Shown: positions 34,301 to 44,483 of the stretch, in pieces | Layout of the letters: every line of letters begins with the position of its first letter | Position numbering within the stretch: position 1 is the stretch's first letter | Source of the DNA: Streptomyces sp. H27-C3 | Lineage (GTDB): Bacteria > Actinomycetota > Actinomycetes > Streptomycetales > Streptomycetaceae | Assembly: GCF_030063415.1 (NCBI RefSeq) | Contig: NZ_JASITA010000001.1 | Coordinates: 1-64,000 of the forward strand | Direction of reading: 5' to 3' | Length of the DNA stretch: 64,000 nucleotides | Made by a program: the position numbers and the translations under genes | Notes under the pieces: generated by a model | What the model was told of the DNA's origin: nothing | What the model saw: the letters and a program-made list of their open reading frames with translations, nothing else | The model's database searches: none

Positions 34301-34753
34301 CGGTCCGAGCAGTACGGTCAGACCGTCGCCGCCGTACTCGCGCAGCGCCTCCCACGGCACCACCACCGGCGCCGCGCCGGCCGCGGTCCCGGCGTGCGCG
34401 GCCGATGTGATGCGGCACAGCCGCGCCCATCCGGCCCGGTTCTGCGCGAGCAGCACGAACCGCAGGGGCGGCTCGACGACGTGCGCGCCACCACGCACCG
34501 GGGTGCGGCGCCGCTGCACCGGCGGCGGAGGCGCAATGGCCTCCACCGCCAGATCGACGCCGAAGAGCGGCCGGACACCACTCCCGGCGCAGGCCCGCGC
34601 AAACCGCACCACGCCGGTGACCGTGTCCCGGTCAGTGAGCGCGAGCGTCGTCATACCGCGCTCGGCCGCCCTCCGCACCAGGTGCTCGGGGTGGGCAGCG
34701 CCGTAGCGGGGGGAGTAACCGGACGCGACGTGCAGATGGGCGAAGCCCTCCAT
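31298..34753 (-). CDS. dnaE2: Error-prone DNA polymerase III alpha subunit DnaE2
   Basis: 1151 residues, full length. An N-terminal PHP domain (FAHLHVASGYSPRYGAAHPE) leads into the C-family polymerase core with the catalytic PDIDIDVES near residue 426 and the finger motif VAARGSGAGSMVCHALGIA. Helix-hairpin-helix and OB-fold domains follow (LVAGVRASTQTPPI, IIFVTLEDGSGLVDLAFFED). It is a translesion polymerase of SOS mutagenesis in actinobacteria, working with ImuB. GGAGGTG lies 5 bases before the ATG at 34753, and a LexA-like box lies about 55-70 bases upstream. Confidence 0.95.
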   Translation of the reverse strand: MEGFAHLHVASGYSPRYGAAHPEHLVRRAAERGMTTLALTDRDTVTGVVRFARACAGSGVRPLFGVDLAVEAIAPPPPVQRRRTPVRGGAHVVEPPLRFVLLAQNRAGWARLCRITSAAHAGTAAGAAPVVVPWEALREYGGDGLTVLLGPLSEPVRALAAGREDVAAKLLAPWREIFGDGVRLETVWHDQPGTGPGSLRLAARTLALADRTDTTAVFSNAVRYADPDQHRLADVLDAARFLRPIDRRRLDSGQRWLKDEKSMADIARRIAECAGADARRAERLLVDTAATALACTVDPAADLGLGTPHFPEPAVLGAEPGADGAARSLRRQCEAGLVRRGLDGDRATLDRLDAELAVISQLKYDPYFLAVGQVVADIRELGIRVAARGSGAGSMVCHALGIATANPLEHHLLFERFLSVRRLSLPDIDIDVESARRLECYDAIFDRFGKERVAVTAMPETYRARRALRDTGLALGIEPADVDRIAKSFPHLRASDITGALAELPELRSLAAEAERYGPLWELAEGLDALVHGMAMHPCGLVISDATLLDRLPVQPTPQGDYPMAMAAKEEIEALGNIKLDVLGVRMQSAMAHAVTEIERVTGNRIDLDNPQQVPLDDVFAFKLIQESQTLGLFQLESPGQQDLLSRLQPRDPQDVIADISLFRPGPVAGGMPERYIAARHGGTPSYAHPDLEPVLADTYGVTIWHEQIIETLSVMTGCDRALAEIARRALGNKDRLPRIKDWFHREARARGYTTEVRDEVWKTVEAFGAYGFCRAHAVAFAVPALQSAWLKAHYPAHLLAGLLEHDPGMWPKRVLVSDARRRDVPVLPADVNRSKAQHTVERAEGERWGVRLALSAVRGISEEECARIEDGQPYGSLSDFWQRARPTRPVAERLAEIGALSPLHDGRLTRRDLLLQIAELHRASRTRSASKGQLPIDTNAVGGAEPSGLPEMTGREALDAELNTLGIDISKHLMEHHHRLLREIGATDAVHLAGARTGQQVLVAGVRASTQTPPIASGKRIIFVTLEDGSGLVDLAFFEDSHPACAHTVFHSGLLLVRGTVQVRGTRRTIVGTMAWDLDEIAAARRDQGPEAALALLGASHPHPTPAQPHRTLPNSTTGARLHPYADLQTAGSRSADLRKLGHTSPGSAG

Positions 34754-34793
34754 GCCGCACCTCCATCACTCCACCCTGTTTCAGTCAATTGCC

Positions 34794-34807
34794 CGATACG
34801 CGTATCG
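34794..34807. promoter_or_regulatory. 14-base perfect palindrome upstream of dnaE2
   Basis: CGATACGCGTATCG is fully palindromic and its last three bases overlap the LexA-like box, so two proteins could compete here. Confidence 0.6.
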
Positions 34808-34820
34808 TACGTCCGTTCGA
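34805..34820. promoter_or_regulatory. LexA (SOS) box for dnaE2-imuB
   Basis: On the minus strand TCGAACGGACGTACGA matches the actinobacterial LexA consensus TCGAACNNNNGTTCGA with a single mismatch. It lies 52-67 bases upstream of the dnaE2 start, as expected for an SOS-controlled mutasome operon. Confidence 0.65.
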
Positions 34821-35180
34821 TTACTCTAGCTCGGTCTCCCCCGGTCAGCGACCTGATCACGCACCCGACCATCGCTGCCGCGCCCGAGACGGATGGCTGA
34901 AATGGATACCCGACCGCCATCTCGGCACCACAGCAGCAGAGTTGGAGCCGCCGCCCTACGAAGGACCCACATCCGCCCGCCGTGATGACGCTCATCACCC
35001 TGCGCGGGTGCCGCCTCCACGCGAGGGCCATGTCCGTACAGCGACATGAGGTAGCCCTCAGTGAGGGGCGGGCCGTTGTCAGCCACGCATGGAACGGGTG
35101 GCGGGGCCTCTGCCGGGCCGGTGGTGCGCGGGGCCGGGGCAGGTAGGCGGCTCCCCGGGAAGCGTGTATCGATCAGTCAC

Positions 35181-35741
35181 ATGGTGGCACTGAGTGAGCT
35201 CATTCCCGTCGAGGCCGTGCGGCTGGACGTGCGGGCGGCGGACTGGTGAGAAGCGATCCGGGCGGCGGGTGAGCTGCTGGTCGCGACCGGGACCAGCACC
35301 GGCGACCACACCGCGGAAATGATCTGGAACGTGGAGGAGAACGGGCCGTACATCGTTATCGCGCCCGGCTTCGCGTTCGCCCACGCCCGGCCCTCGCCCG
35401 CCGTTCTCAGGACCGGCATGTCATGGGTGAGACTCGAACAGCCGGTGGAGTTCGGGCACGAGTCGAACGACCCCGTGGACCTGGTCGTCGCGCTCGCGGC
35501 GAAGGGCTCGGGCGCGCACACGGCCGCCATGGCGAGCCTGGCGAGAATACTGGCGGACCCCGACACGTCCAGGGCTCCGCACGAGGCACCGACCCCCGAG
35601 GCCCTCCACGCCGTGCTCGCCGCGCAGGAGGACAACCGGGGAGGCGTGGGGCTCGCCGGCGCCGCTGGGCGTCCTTCGCCGCGAGTGCGACGACCATGCG
35701 GCCGGTACATGTACGGCCCGGCAGCGCCGCCGGAGGGGTGA
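35181..35741 (+). pseudogene. PTS EIIA (fructose/mannitol or ascorbate type) with in-frame TGA
   Basis: From an ATG at 35181 the frame reads VALSELIPVEAVRLDVRAADW, then TGA at 35247-35249, then EAIRAAGELLVATGTSTGDH and IVIAPGFAFAHARPSP, where the His in AFAHARPS is the phosphorylation site. The distal part SNDPVDLVVALAAKGSGAHT and MASLARILAD is intact. A CGA (Arg) to TGA change would account for the stop. The frame also runs past the usual family end (about 150 residues) into the hairpin at 35715-35759, so the native stop may be lost too. A cytoplasmic phosphocarrier subunit without membrane partners in the window. Confidence 0.7.
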
Positions 35742-35759
35742 CGGCGGCGCTGCCGGGCC
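35715..35759. terminator. 17-base-pair stem-loop between PTS EIIA and chitinase
   Basis: The arms at 35715-35731 and 35743-35759 are perfectly complementary (core GGCAGCGCCGCC / GGCGGCGCTGCC) with an 11-base loop. It serves both converging genes. Confidence 0.75.
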
Positions 35760-35774
35760 AGATTCGGAAGCGAC

Positions 35775-37478
35775 CTACGGGAGGTTGTGGACGTGCGGAC
35801 CGACCGCGTTCGACCAGGCGTTGCCCGCCGTCGCGTCCCAGTTCGTCGACCACGTCATCGCGCCACGCAGGCCCGGGTAGGTCTTGGACGGCTTGAACGA
35901 GCCGCAGTTCGTGCCCCGCGTCAGGCAGTCCAACGCGTTGTTCACGATCGTGGGCGATACGTAACCGCTGCCCGCACCTCTCGTCGATGCAGGCAGGCCG
36001 AGGCCGACCTGGGACGGGGCGAGGCCACCCTCCAGCTGGATGCAGGCGAGTGCGGTGAGGAAGTCCACCGAGCCCTGCGAGTAGACCTTGCCGTCGCAGC
36101 CCAGCATCGAACCGCTGTTGTAGTACTGCATGTTGACGACGGTCAGGATGCCCTTCACCGCCAGCGCCGTCTTGAAGTACTCACCCGATGTCGACTGCAT
36201 GTCGATGGTCTGCGGCGCCATGGTCAGGACCATGCCGGAGCCGGCCTTCTGCGACAGCGAACGCAGCGCCTGCGTCATGTAGGTGGAGTTGAGGCCGTTC
36301 TCCAGGTCGATGTCGACGCCGTTGAAGCCGTACTCCTGCATCAGCGCGTACACGGAGTTCGCGAAGTTCGTCGCGGAGGCCGCGCTGTTGACGGAGATCG
36401 TGCCCTTCTCGCCGCCGATCGAGATGATCACTGACTTGCCGGCTGCCCTCTTGGCCGCGACGTCGGCCTTGAACTGGGCGACGGTGTAACCACCGAGCCC
36501 GGCCGAGTCGAGATTGAAGGTGACCGCGCCCGGCGTGGGCGTCGCGTCGGCGAAGGACACCGCGATGATGTCGTACTGCGACTGCACATCGCTGAGCTTC
36601 TGCACGGCCGCGCCGTTGTTGAAGTTCTGCCAGTAGCCGGTCACCGCGTGCTTGGGCACATTGGGATTGCCCGGGTCGCCGCCGCCGGCCCCGGTAGTCC
36701 CGGTGACGGCCGCCGACTTCGCCGACTCGCCGGCCGCGTTGGCCGCGGCCACCTGGAACTGGTAGGAGGTGGAGGCGCTCAGCCCGGTCACGGTCGCCGA
36801 AGTCCCGGTCTCCGTGCGGACCTTGGCGCCGTTGCGGTAGACGTTGTAGCCGGTCGCGCCGGACACCCCGTTCCAGGTCAGAGCGACGGACGAGGACGTG
36901 GTCGCTCCGACCGCGAGGCCGCCGGGTGCGGCGGGTATGCCGGGCTCGGGGTCGGTGCCCCCGCCGCCGTCGGGTCCCACGACGGTCAGGTCGTCGGCCT
37001 GGTAGGCGGCCTGGCCGTACCAGCCGTGCGTGTAGACGGTGACGGAGGCCGTGTTGGCGCCGGTCCTGAAGCTGGTGCTGAGCTGCTGCCAGCCTGCGGA
37101 GCCCGGCGTCCAGGTCGACACATCACTCGTGCCGGTGCCGCTCGCACCGAGGTAGGCGTACGAGCCCTGCACCCAGGCGCTCAGCGCGTACGTCGAGTTG
37201 GGCTTGACCGCGACGGTCTGCGAGCACTTCGCGTTGTCCTGCCCGGACGGGGTCGCCCTGAGGGCCGCCGTACCGCCGTGCACGGGGCTGGAGACGGTGG
37301 CTCCGCTGCCGGCGGTACAGCTCCAGTTGGCGAGGCCCGACTCGAAGCCGCCGTTCTTGACGACATTGACGTCTGCCGCCTGGGCGGTTGCGGTCAGTCC
37401 GGCGACGGTGAGTGCGGTTGTGGCGACAACCGTCAATGCTCTGCCGAACCATCTTCGCGAGCATGTGGTGCGGTCCAC
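35775..37478 (-). CDS. Secreted GH18 chitinase with CBM and FnIII domains
   Basis: 567 residues from a GTG at 37478 with GGAGG 5 bases upstream. A signal peptide (WFGRALTVVATTALTVAGLT, cleavage after AQA) precedes a carbohydrate-binding module (residues 36-165, NVVKNGGFESGLANWSC type). A fibronectin III domain (about 175-260, VALTWNGVSGATGYNVYRNG) and a C-terminal GH18 barrel starting KHAVTGYWQNF follow. The catalytic DxxDxDxE motif is NGVDIDLE: the first Asp is Asn, while the essential Asp-x-Asp-x-Glu is intact. It cleaves chitin outside the cell. Regulation by DasR and chitin oligomers is suggested by the site upstream. Confidence 0.92.
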   Translation of the reverse strand: MDRTTCSRRWFGRALTVVATTALTVAGLTATAQAADVNVVKNGGFESGLANWSCTAGSGATVSSPVHGGTAALRATPSGQDNAKCSQTVAVKPNSTYALSAWVQGSYAYLGASGTGTSDVSTWTPGSAGWQQLSTSFRTGANTASVTVYTHGWYGQAAYQADDLTVVGPDGGGGTDPEPGIPAAPGGLAVGATTSSSVALTWNGVSGATGYNVYRNGAKVRTETGTSATVTGLSASTSYQFQVAAANAAGESAKSAAVTGTTGAGGGDPGNPNVPKHAVTGYWQNFNNGAAVQKLSDVQSQYDIIAVSFADATPTPGAVTFNLDSAGLGGYTVAQFKADVAAKRAAGKSVIISIGGEKGTISVNSAASATNFANSVYALMQEYGFNGVDIDLENGLNSTYMTQALRSLSQKAGSGMVLTMAPQTIDMQSTSGEYFKTALAVKGILTVVNMQYYNSGSMLGCDGKVYSQGSVDFLTALACIQLEGGLAPSQVGLGLPASTRGAGSGYVSPTIVNNALDCLTRGTNCGSFKPSKTYPGLRGAMTWSTNWDATAGNAWSNAVGPHVHNLP

Positions 37479-37548
37479 TACTGCCTCCGGATGGGGATGA
37501 CGGGGGGGGAGGTACACAAGACGACGGTGGCCACCGCTGGCGTAAAAA

Positions 37549-37579
37549 TGGTCCAGACCAACCGGGATGTCAAGACCTC
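37549..37579. promoter_or_regulatory. DasR-responsive element (dre) and direct repeat
   Basis: TGGTCCAGACCA at 37549-37560 differs in one base from the dre consensus TGGTCTAGACCA. A second copy of the half pattern, GTCAAGACC, follows at about 37569-37577. Paired 12-base direct repeats of this kind are known from Streptomyces chitinase promoters. Location is 71-100 bases upstream of the chitinase start. Confidence 0.7.
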
Positions 37580-37791
37580 TGGCGGTCATCCGCGGAAAGC
37601 TCGTATACGAAACGTCCCGACCTCCGCACGTTGCCCCGACGGCCCCTCAGCCCGCCGCACACGCCTCTCCCACCCATGGAGCTGCGGGTTCATTTCGCGG
37701 CGCGGCCGCGGTCGTTCGCGAAATCACCAGGGGGGGTGGCATGCGACAGCGGCAGACGGCATTCTCATCGCGGGGTCAGACTGGGGTCGTG

Positions 37792-38133
37792 ATGGGGAAC
37801 ATTCCCGAAGAGACGACCACTCTGGTCCGGTGCGAGGGCGAGCTGCGCCATGTGCAGGAAGCGCTCGCGCGGCACCGGCTGGTCTCTCTGACCGGGGTCG
37901 GCGGCGTCGGCAAGTCGAGACTGGCGCTGAGAGCCGCGCGGCAGGCCGCGCCGCGGTATCCGGACGGGGTGTGGCGGGCGGACCTCGCACAGCTGCGCGA
38001 CGAGGGGCTGCTGCTCGCCACTGTCTCCGACGCCGTCGACTTCGCCGATCACACGCCCCGGATGCCGGTGGCCGCGCTGTGCGAGTGGCTCGCCGACAAG
38101 CGTCTGCTGCTGGCCCTGGACTCCTGTGAGCAA
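37792..38133 (+). pseudogene. N-terminal fragment of an NB-ARC ATPase regulator
   Basis: About 114 residues: MGNIPEETTTLVRCEGELRH, the Walker A loop LTGVGGVGKSRLALRAA and the Walker B strand LLLALDSCEQ. This is the start of the AfsR/LuxR-type NB-ARC regulators of Streptomyces, normally 700-1000 residues. Right after DSCEQ the sequence turns into an unrelated segment leading to the cspA terminator, so nothing of the arm or TPR domains remains. The frame stays open into the antisense of cspA without meaning. Confidence 0.8.
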
Positions 38134-38173
38134 AGGGTGAACGGCGTCCGGGCACGGCCCGCGGGGACGAACG

Positions 38174-38212
38174 GCGTGACGCCCGCACCCTGGAGGGGTA
38201 CGGGCGTCACGC
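38174..38212 (-). terminator. Terminator of cspA
   Basis: GCGTGACGCCCG (38174-38185) and CGGGCGTCACGC (38201-38212) form a perfect 12-base-pair stem with a 15-base loop, 12 bases past the cspA stop. No T-tract. Confidence 0.75.
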
Positions 38213-38223
38213 TTGGTTCAGCC

Positions 38224-38427
38224 TCAGGCGGGGACGATGTTCTCCGCCTGGGGGCCCTTCTGGCCCTGGGTGACGTCGAAGGTGACCTTCTGGCCCTCCT
38301 GGAGCTCGCGGAAGCCCTGGGTGGCGATGTTCGAGTAGTGGGCGAAGACGTCGGGGCCTCCACCGTCCTGCTCAATGAAGCCAAAACCCTTCTCCGAGTT
38401 GAACCACTTCACAGTGCCGCTGGCCAT
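38224..38427 (-). CDS. cspA: Cold-shock protein CspA family
   Basis: 67 residues, canonical: [20 protein letters not shown] with RNP1, then [19 protein letters not shown] with RNP2 and [20 protein letters not shown]. An RNA/DNA chaperone in the cytoplasm. GAAGGAG lies 6 bases before the ATG at 38427. The 5' untranslated region holds a stable hairpin (38455-38475) just upstream of the ribosome binding site, which may regulate translation. A second, atypical cold-shock gene is at 9236. Confidence 0.95.
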   Translation of the reverse strand: MASGTVKWFNSEKGFGFIEQDGGGPDVFAHYSNIATQGFRELQEGQKVTFDVTQGQKGPQAENIVPA

Positions 38428-38454
38428 ATCTGTCTCCTTCAAAGGCTCAAGTCA

Positions 38455-38475
38455 CCTCCCGCACCATGCGGGAGG
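38455..38475 (-). promoter_or_regulatory. Hairpin in the cspA 5' untranslated region
   Basis: CCTCCCGCA (38455-38463) and TGCGGGAGG (38467-38475) form a perfect 9-base stem with a three-base loop, 28 bases upstream of the cspA start. The TGCGGGAGG arm is on the plus strand; on the transcript the 5' arm is CCTCCCGCA, followed by TGCGGGAGG, which mimics a Shine-Dalgarno. It could be a thermosensing element or an attenuator. Confidence 0.5.
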
Positions 38476-38734
38476 CGGAGGTGATCGCCCTGGTCCGGAG
38501 ATGTGCTGAACAGCAAAATCGCCCGCGAACGCGCTCACGGGCGACGGTACTTCGGAACCACGACAGCTGATCACGAAGTTACACGTCCGGACGCCAAGCA
38601 GCCACAGGAACGCTCAAAGTGAACGCAGATGTCCATGGTCTAAATACCAACAGACCACATCATTCAGTCTCGCGAATTTGTAGAACAATCGTTTGATCGC
38701 CCAGGGGGCGCTCCTCAGACCCTTCACGCCACGT

Positions 38735-39667
38735 TCACCGGCCCCGGTACGCGCGGGCCGCGACAACCAGGTCCTGCCAGGCCATTCCGGTGGATTTGAA
38801 CAGCCGGGGACGGCCGGCGTCGGGCAGGTACCCGCCGCGCACGACATCGGCCAGCGGTACGAGAGCGGACGCGTCGAGGTCACCGTCGGCCACCGGGATG
38901 ATCACGTCTCCCGCCTCACGCAGCGCGGTGGCGAAGTCCTCCACGACGACGGTGGCGCGGGTGGCCGTGGCCGTGTCGGTCTCCCGGGCTTCGGGGGTGT
39001 GCGAGCCCATGGCCACCACGGTGGCGTGCGCGGCGAGGTCGTCGCCGTCGAAGAGCGGGCTGGCGGACGATGTGCAGCACACGACGATGTCGGCGGAACG
39101 CACCGCGTCCGGGGCGGCAGCGGCGGCCGGCAGCCCGATGGACCGGCACTGCTCCACGAAGGCGTCCACCCGCTGCGGCCGGGTTCCCGCGACGTCGACG
39201 CGGCTCAGCGGGCGGACCTGCCGGACGGCCTCGGCGTGGGCCAGCGCCTGGGGCCCGGTGCCGTACAGCAGCAGCCTGCTCGCGTCGGGCGCGGCGAGGC
39301 AGTCGACCGCCAGGGCCGAGATCGCCGAGGTGCGCCGCAGGGTCAGAACAGCGCCGTCGAGCACGGCGAGCGGGATCAGCGTCGCGGCGTCGAGCAACAG
39401 ATACGCGCCGGTGATGCGGTCCAGGCCGAGCTGCGCGTTGCCCGGCGCCACGCCCGCGATCTTCACACCCGCGTAACCGCCGTGCTCGGCCGGCATCAGG
39501 AGGAGCTGCCCCGCGGAGACCGGGACGTGGGTGCGAGGCGGGGTGGTCGACGGGTCGAGGCCATTGAGCAGGGCCGAGCGGACGGCGTCGATCGCGGCGT
39601 CCACCGGAAGCAACGCCTCCAGGGTCGGCCCGTCGATCATTCGAAGGTCTTTCTCGGACACGGTCAT
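38735..39667 (-). CDS. Ornithine cyclodeaminase/mu-crystallin family protein
   Basis: 310 residues. The substrate domain starts VSEKDLRMIDGPTLEALLPV and includes YAGVKIAGVAPGNAQLGLDR. The Rossmann motif LLLYGTGPQALAHAEAVRQV follows near residue 135, and the C-terminal part has VVAMGSHTPEARETDTA and the family-typical DVVRGGYLPDAGR. Members are NAD(P)-dependent ornithine cyclodeaminases, alanine dehydrogenases or ketimine reductases. The conserved Arg/Lys/Asp set is not complete enough to choose. It stands alone and could supply an amino acid precursor for secondary metabolism. Confidence 0.87.
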   Translation of the reverse strand: MTVSEKDLRMIDGPTLEALLPVDAAIDAVRSALLNGLDPSTTPPRTHVPVSAGQLLLMPAEHGGYAGVKIAGVAPGNAQLGLDRITGAYLLLDAATLIPLAVLDGAVLTLRRTSAISALAVDCLAAPDASRLLLYGTGPQALAHAEAVRQVRPLSRVDVAGTRPQRVDAFVEQCRSIGLPAAAAAPDAVRSADIVVCCTSSASPLFDGDDLAAHATVVAMGSHTPEARETDTATATRATVVVEDFATALREAGDVIIPVADGDLDASALVPLADVVRGGYLPDAGRPRLFKSTGMAWQDLVVAARAYRGR

Positions 39668-39854
39668 GAGATCAATTCAACCGGAGACGGCCGGCGACGC
39701 CCACCGCGGGAGGCGACCGCGAGCAGGCCGACGGGCCGGTGACCCACACGGCCCCGGCCAGATCCAGCGCACACCTTGACGTGTCTGGTTCAGACCTTTA
39801 GGTTCACCGACCATCACGCCCAAGGAGGCGCCCATCGTTCACAGACAGGAACGG

Positions 39855-40271
39855 ATGGTCCTCCACATGCCACACCCCCACACGCCGGCGAAGAGGCGCC
39901 ACCGCCGCACACCGCGCGCTGCGCTTTTCGCCACCACCGCCGCGGCCCTGACGGCGTTGGCCGCCGGTTTCCTCAGCTGGCCCGGAGCCTCGACCGCCGA
40001 CGCGCCGCCCGCCACCTTCGTCCATCCCGGCGTCCGCGTCTCCCAGGGCCAGCTCGACTTCACCCGCGAGAAGGTCAACGCGGGGGCGCAGCCCTGGAAG
40101 GGCGCGTACGACCAGATGATGTGGAGCAAGTACGCCTCGCTGTCGCGCACACCCAAGCCCCGCGCGATCGTCGAGTGCGGCTCCTACTCCAACCCCAACA
40201 ACGGCCGTACGGACGAGCGCGAGGACGCGATAGCCGCTTACGACCTCACCCACGCGAACAACCCCTGCTGA
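39855..40271 (+). pseudogene. Truncated secreted alginate lyase-family protein
   Basis: 138 residues. After a basic N-region and signal peptide (LFATTAAALTALAAGFLSW), the mature part ATFVHPGVRVSQGQLDFTRE, YDQMMWSKYASLSRTPKPRA and VECGSYSNPNNGRTDERED is the start of the Streptomyces alginate lyase family (about 390 residues). After DAIAAY homology stops and the frame ends DLTHANNPC. The (alpha/alpha) toroid with the active site is missing. The start codon is uncertain (39855 or 39867); no good ribosome binding site is visible. Confidence 0.65.
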
Positions 40272-40305
40272 CCCCGGGCCTTCCATGCGCCCAGCACGCG
40301 GAAAA

Positions 40306-40342
40306 GGTCCTGCGGACCGTCCCCCGGACGGTCCGCAGGACC
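40306..40342. terminator. 17-base-pair perfect terminator hairpin
   Basis: Arms at 40306-40322 and 40326-40342 (core GGTCCTGCGGACCGTCC) with a three-base loop. It lies between convergent genes and would stop transcription from both, mainly icd. Confidence 0.85.
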
Positions 40343-40364
40343 ATTCGCGTTACTGCGTGGAACC

Positions 40365-43008
<2,644 letters not shown>

Positions 43009-44430
43009 ATGCCGTCCCCCATGTTCGCGGATCATCCTGCGCAGCAGCCTCCGGAGCGGGGCATGGTCGACGCTCTGATCACGCGGACGCGCCGCCTGCG
43101 CGGTGACGTGGACGCCGTACGCCAGGACACCTCGGTGGGCGAGGAGGACCCGCGCGGTCGCTGGCAGCTCGCCCTGTGCGACCTGGCCGTCCATCAACTC
43201 GACGATCTGGGCGCCCACTTGGGGCAGCTGAAGACGGGCCTGCCCACCGAGGTGCACGAGGAATTCCCCGGACACGTCCCCACCGACCCATCGAGCAGGT
43301 CGCTGCTCAGCCGGGTCGGCAGCGCGGAGTGGAATCTGCTGACCGACGAGGTGACCTGGTCCGACGAGCTGTACGAGATCTTCGGCCGTACGCCCGAAGC
43401 CGGGCCGCTCTCCCTCGACGAGCTGCCCTCGATGCTCTTCGCCGAGGACCAGGTTTCCCTGGCCACGATGATGACCGACTGCCTGGTGGATGGGAAGGCG
43501 ATCGACGGGGAGTTCCGCATCGTCCGTACCGACGAATCCGTGCGGACCCTGCACATGATGGGCGAGCCTGTGCTCGACGCCGACGGCTGCACCGCCTCCA
43601 TGTGGGCGGTGCTGCGCGACGTCAGCGAATTGCGCCGAAGCCAGCGCGCGGTGCGCGAGACCCGCGACTCGATGCAGCTCCAGCGGCACATCGCACAGAC
43701 CGAGCACCGGGTCGCGGTCGAGTTGCAGGAGGCCGTGCTGCCGCCGTGGCGCGGCTCCCTGCGACCCCCGCGTCCCGGACCCGGCGCGCTCGGCCTCGCC
43801 GCCCACTACCTGCCGTCCGCAACGAGTGCGCTGATCGGCGGGGACTGGTACGACGCGCTGGAACTGCCCGACGGGCAGATGTTATTGACCGTCGGTGATC
43901 TGACCGGTCATGGAGTGTCGGCCACCTCCACCATGGCGATGCTCCTGGGCGCGCTGCGCGGAATGGCGGTGGCCGGCATCCGGCCCGGGGCCCTCCTCGG
44001 CCATCTCAACCAGCTGCTCGAAGCCTCCACACAGCCCGCTCTGGCCAGTGCGATCTGCTGCCGCTACGACCCGGCCACCAGGCTGCTGACCTGGGCCCAA
44101 GCAGGACACCCCGCCCCGCTGCTGTTCCGCGACGGGACGGGGCGCGCTCTGACACCACCCGAGGGTGTGCTGCTCGGGGCGACATCCGGAGCCGCCTACG
44201 AGCAGGCCGAGGTGCAACTGCGGGCCGATGACCTGCTGATGCTGCACACGGACGGAATTTCACACCGTGGCCCCGCAGGCGATGCGGGCACCGGCAGGCT
44301 CCTGGAACTCGCGCCGCGCTTCGCCGAGGCCCGCGGCGCACAGGAGTGCGTGCGTCTGGCCGTCGAGGAGTTCGGCGAGGCGGAGCGCGAGAACGACGCC
44401 TGCGTGCTGGTCGCCAGGATCGGCGCGTAA
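43009..44430 (+). CDS. PAS domain-containing SpoIIE-type protein phosphatase
   Basis: 473 residues. Residues 95-200 form a PAS fold (GSAEWNLLTDEVTWSDELYE, IFGRTPEAGPLSLDE, DGEFRIVRTDESVRTLHMMG). A linker helix with RRSQRAVRETRDSMQLQRHI follows, then a PP2C-type SpoIIE domain from about 240: VAVELQEAVLPP, SALIGGDWYDALELPDGQML, TVGDLTGHGVSATSTMAML and DDLLMLHTDGI with the metal-binding Asp residues. It dephosphorylates an anti-sigma factor antagonist in partner-switching stress or development pathways, with a sensor input from the PAS domain. The N-terminal 80 residues may be a further helical sensory region. No partner kinase is adjacent. Confidence 0.88.
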   Translation: MPSPMFADHPAQQPPERGMVDALITRTRRLRGDVDAVRQDTSVGEEDPRGRWQLALCDLAVHQLDDLGAHLGQLKTGLPTEVHEEFPGHVPTDPSSRSLLSRVGSAEWNLLTDEVTWSDELYEIFGRTPEAGPLSLDELPSMLFAEDQVSLATMMTDCLVDGKAIDGEFRIVRTDESVRTLHMMGEPVLDADGCTASMWAVLRDVSELRRSQRAVRETRDSMQLQRHIAQTEHRVAVELQEAVLPPWRGSLRPPRPGPGALGLAAHYLPSATSALIGGDWYDALELPDGQMLLTVGDLTGHGVSATSTMAMLLGALRGMAVAGIRPGALLGHLNQLLEASTQPALASAICCRYDPATRLLTWAQAGHPAPLLFRDGTGRALTPPEGVLLGATSGAAYEQAEVQLRADDLLMLHTDGISHRGPAGDAGTGRLLELAPRFAEARGAQECVRLAVEEFGEAERENDACVLVARIGA

Positions 44431-44483
44431 CCTGCCGCCCCGATCATTCATTCATTCCTTCATTGCCTTCCAGATCTGGATTC

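Larger units (their letters stand above)
34754..35180. promoter_or_regulatory. dnaE2 upstream region with LexA-like box, no gene seen
   Basis: The first 70 bases hold the dnaE2 operator described separately. The remaining 350 bases carry no frame with recognisable homology and end at the start of the broken PTS gene. Confidence 0.45.
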
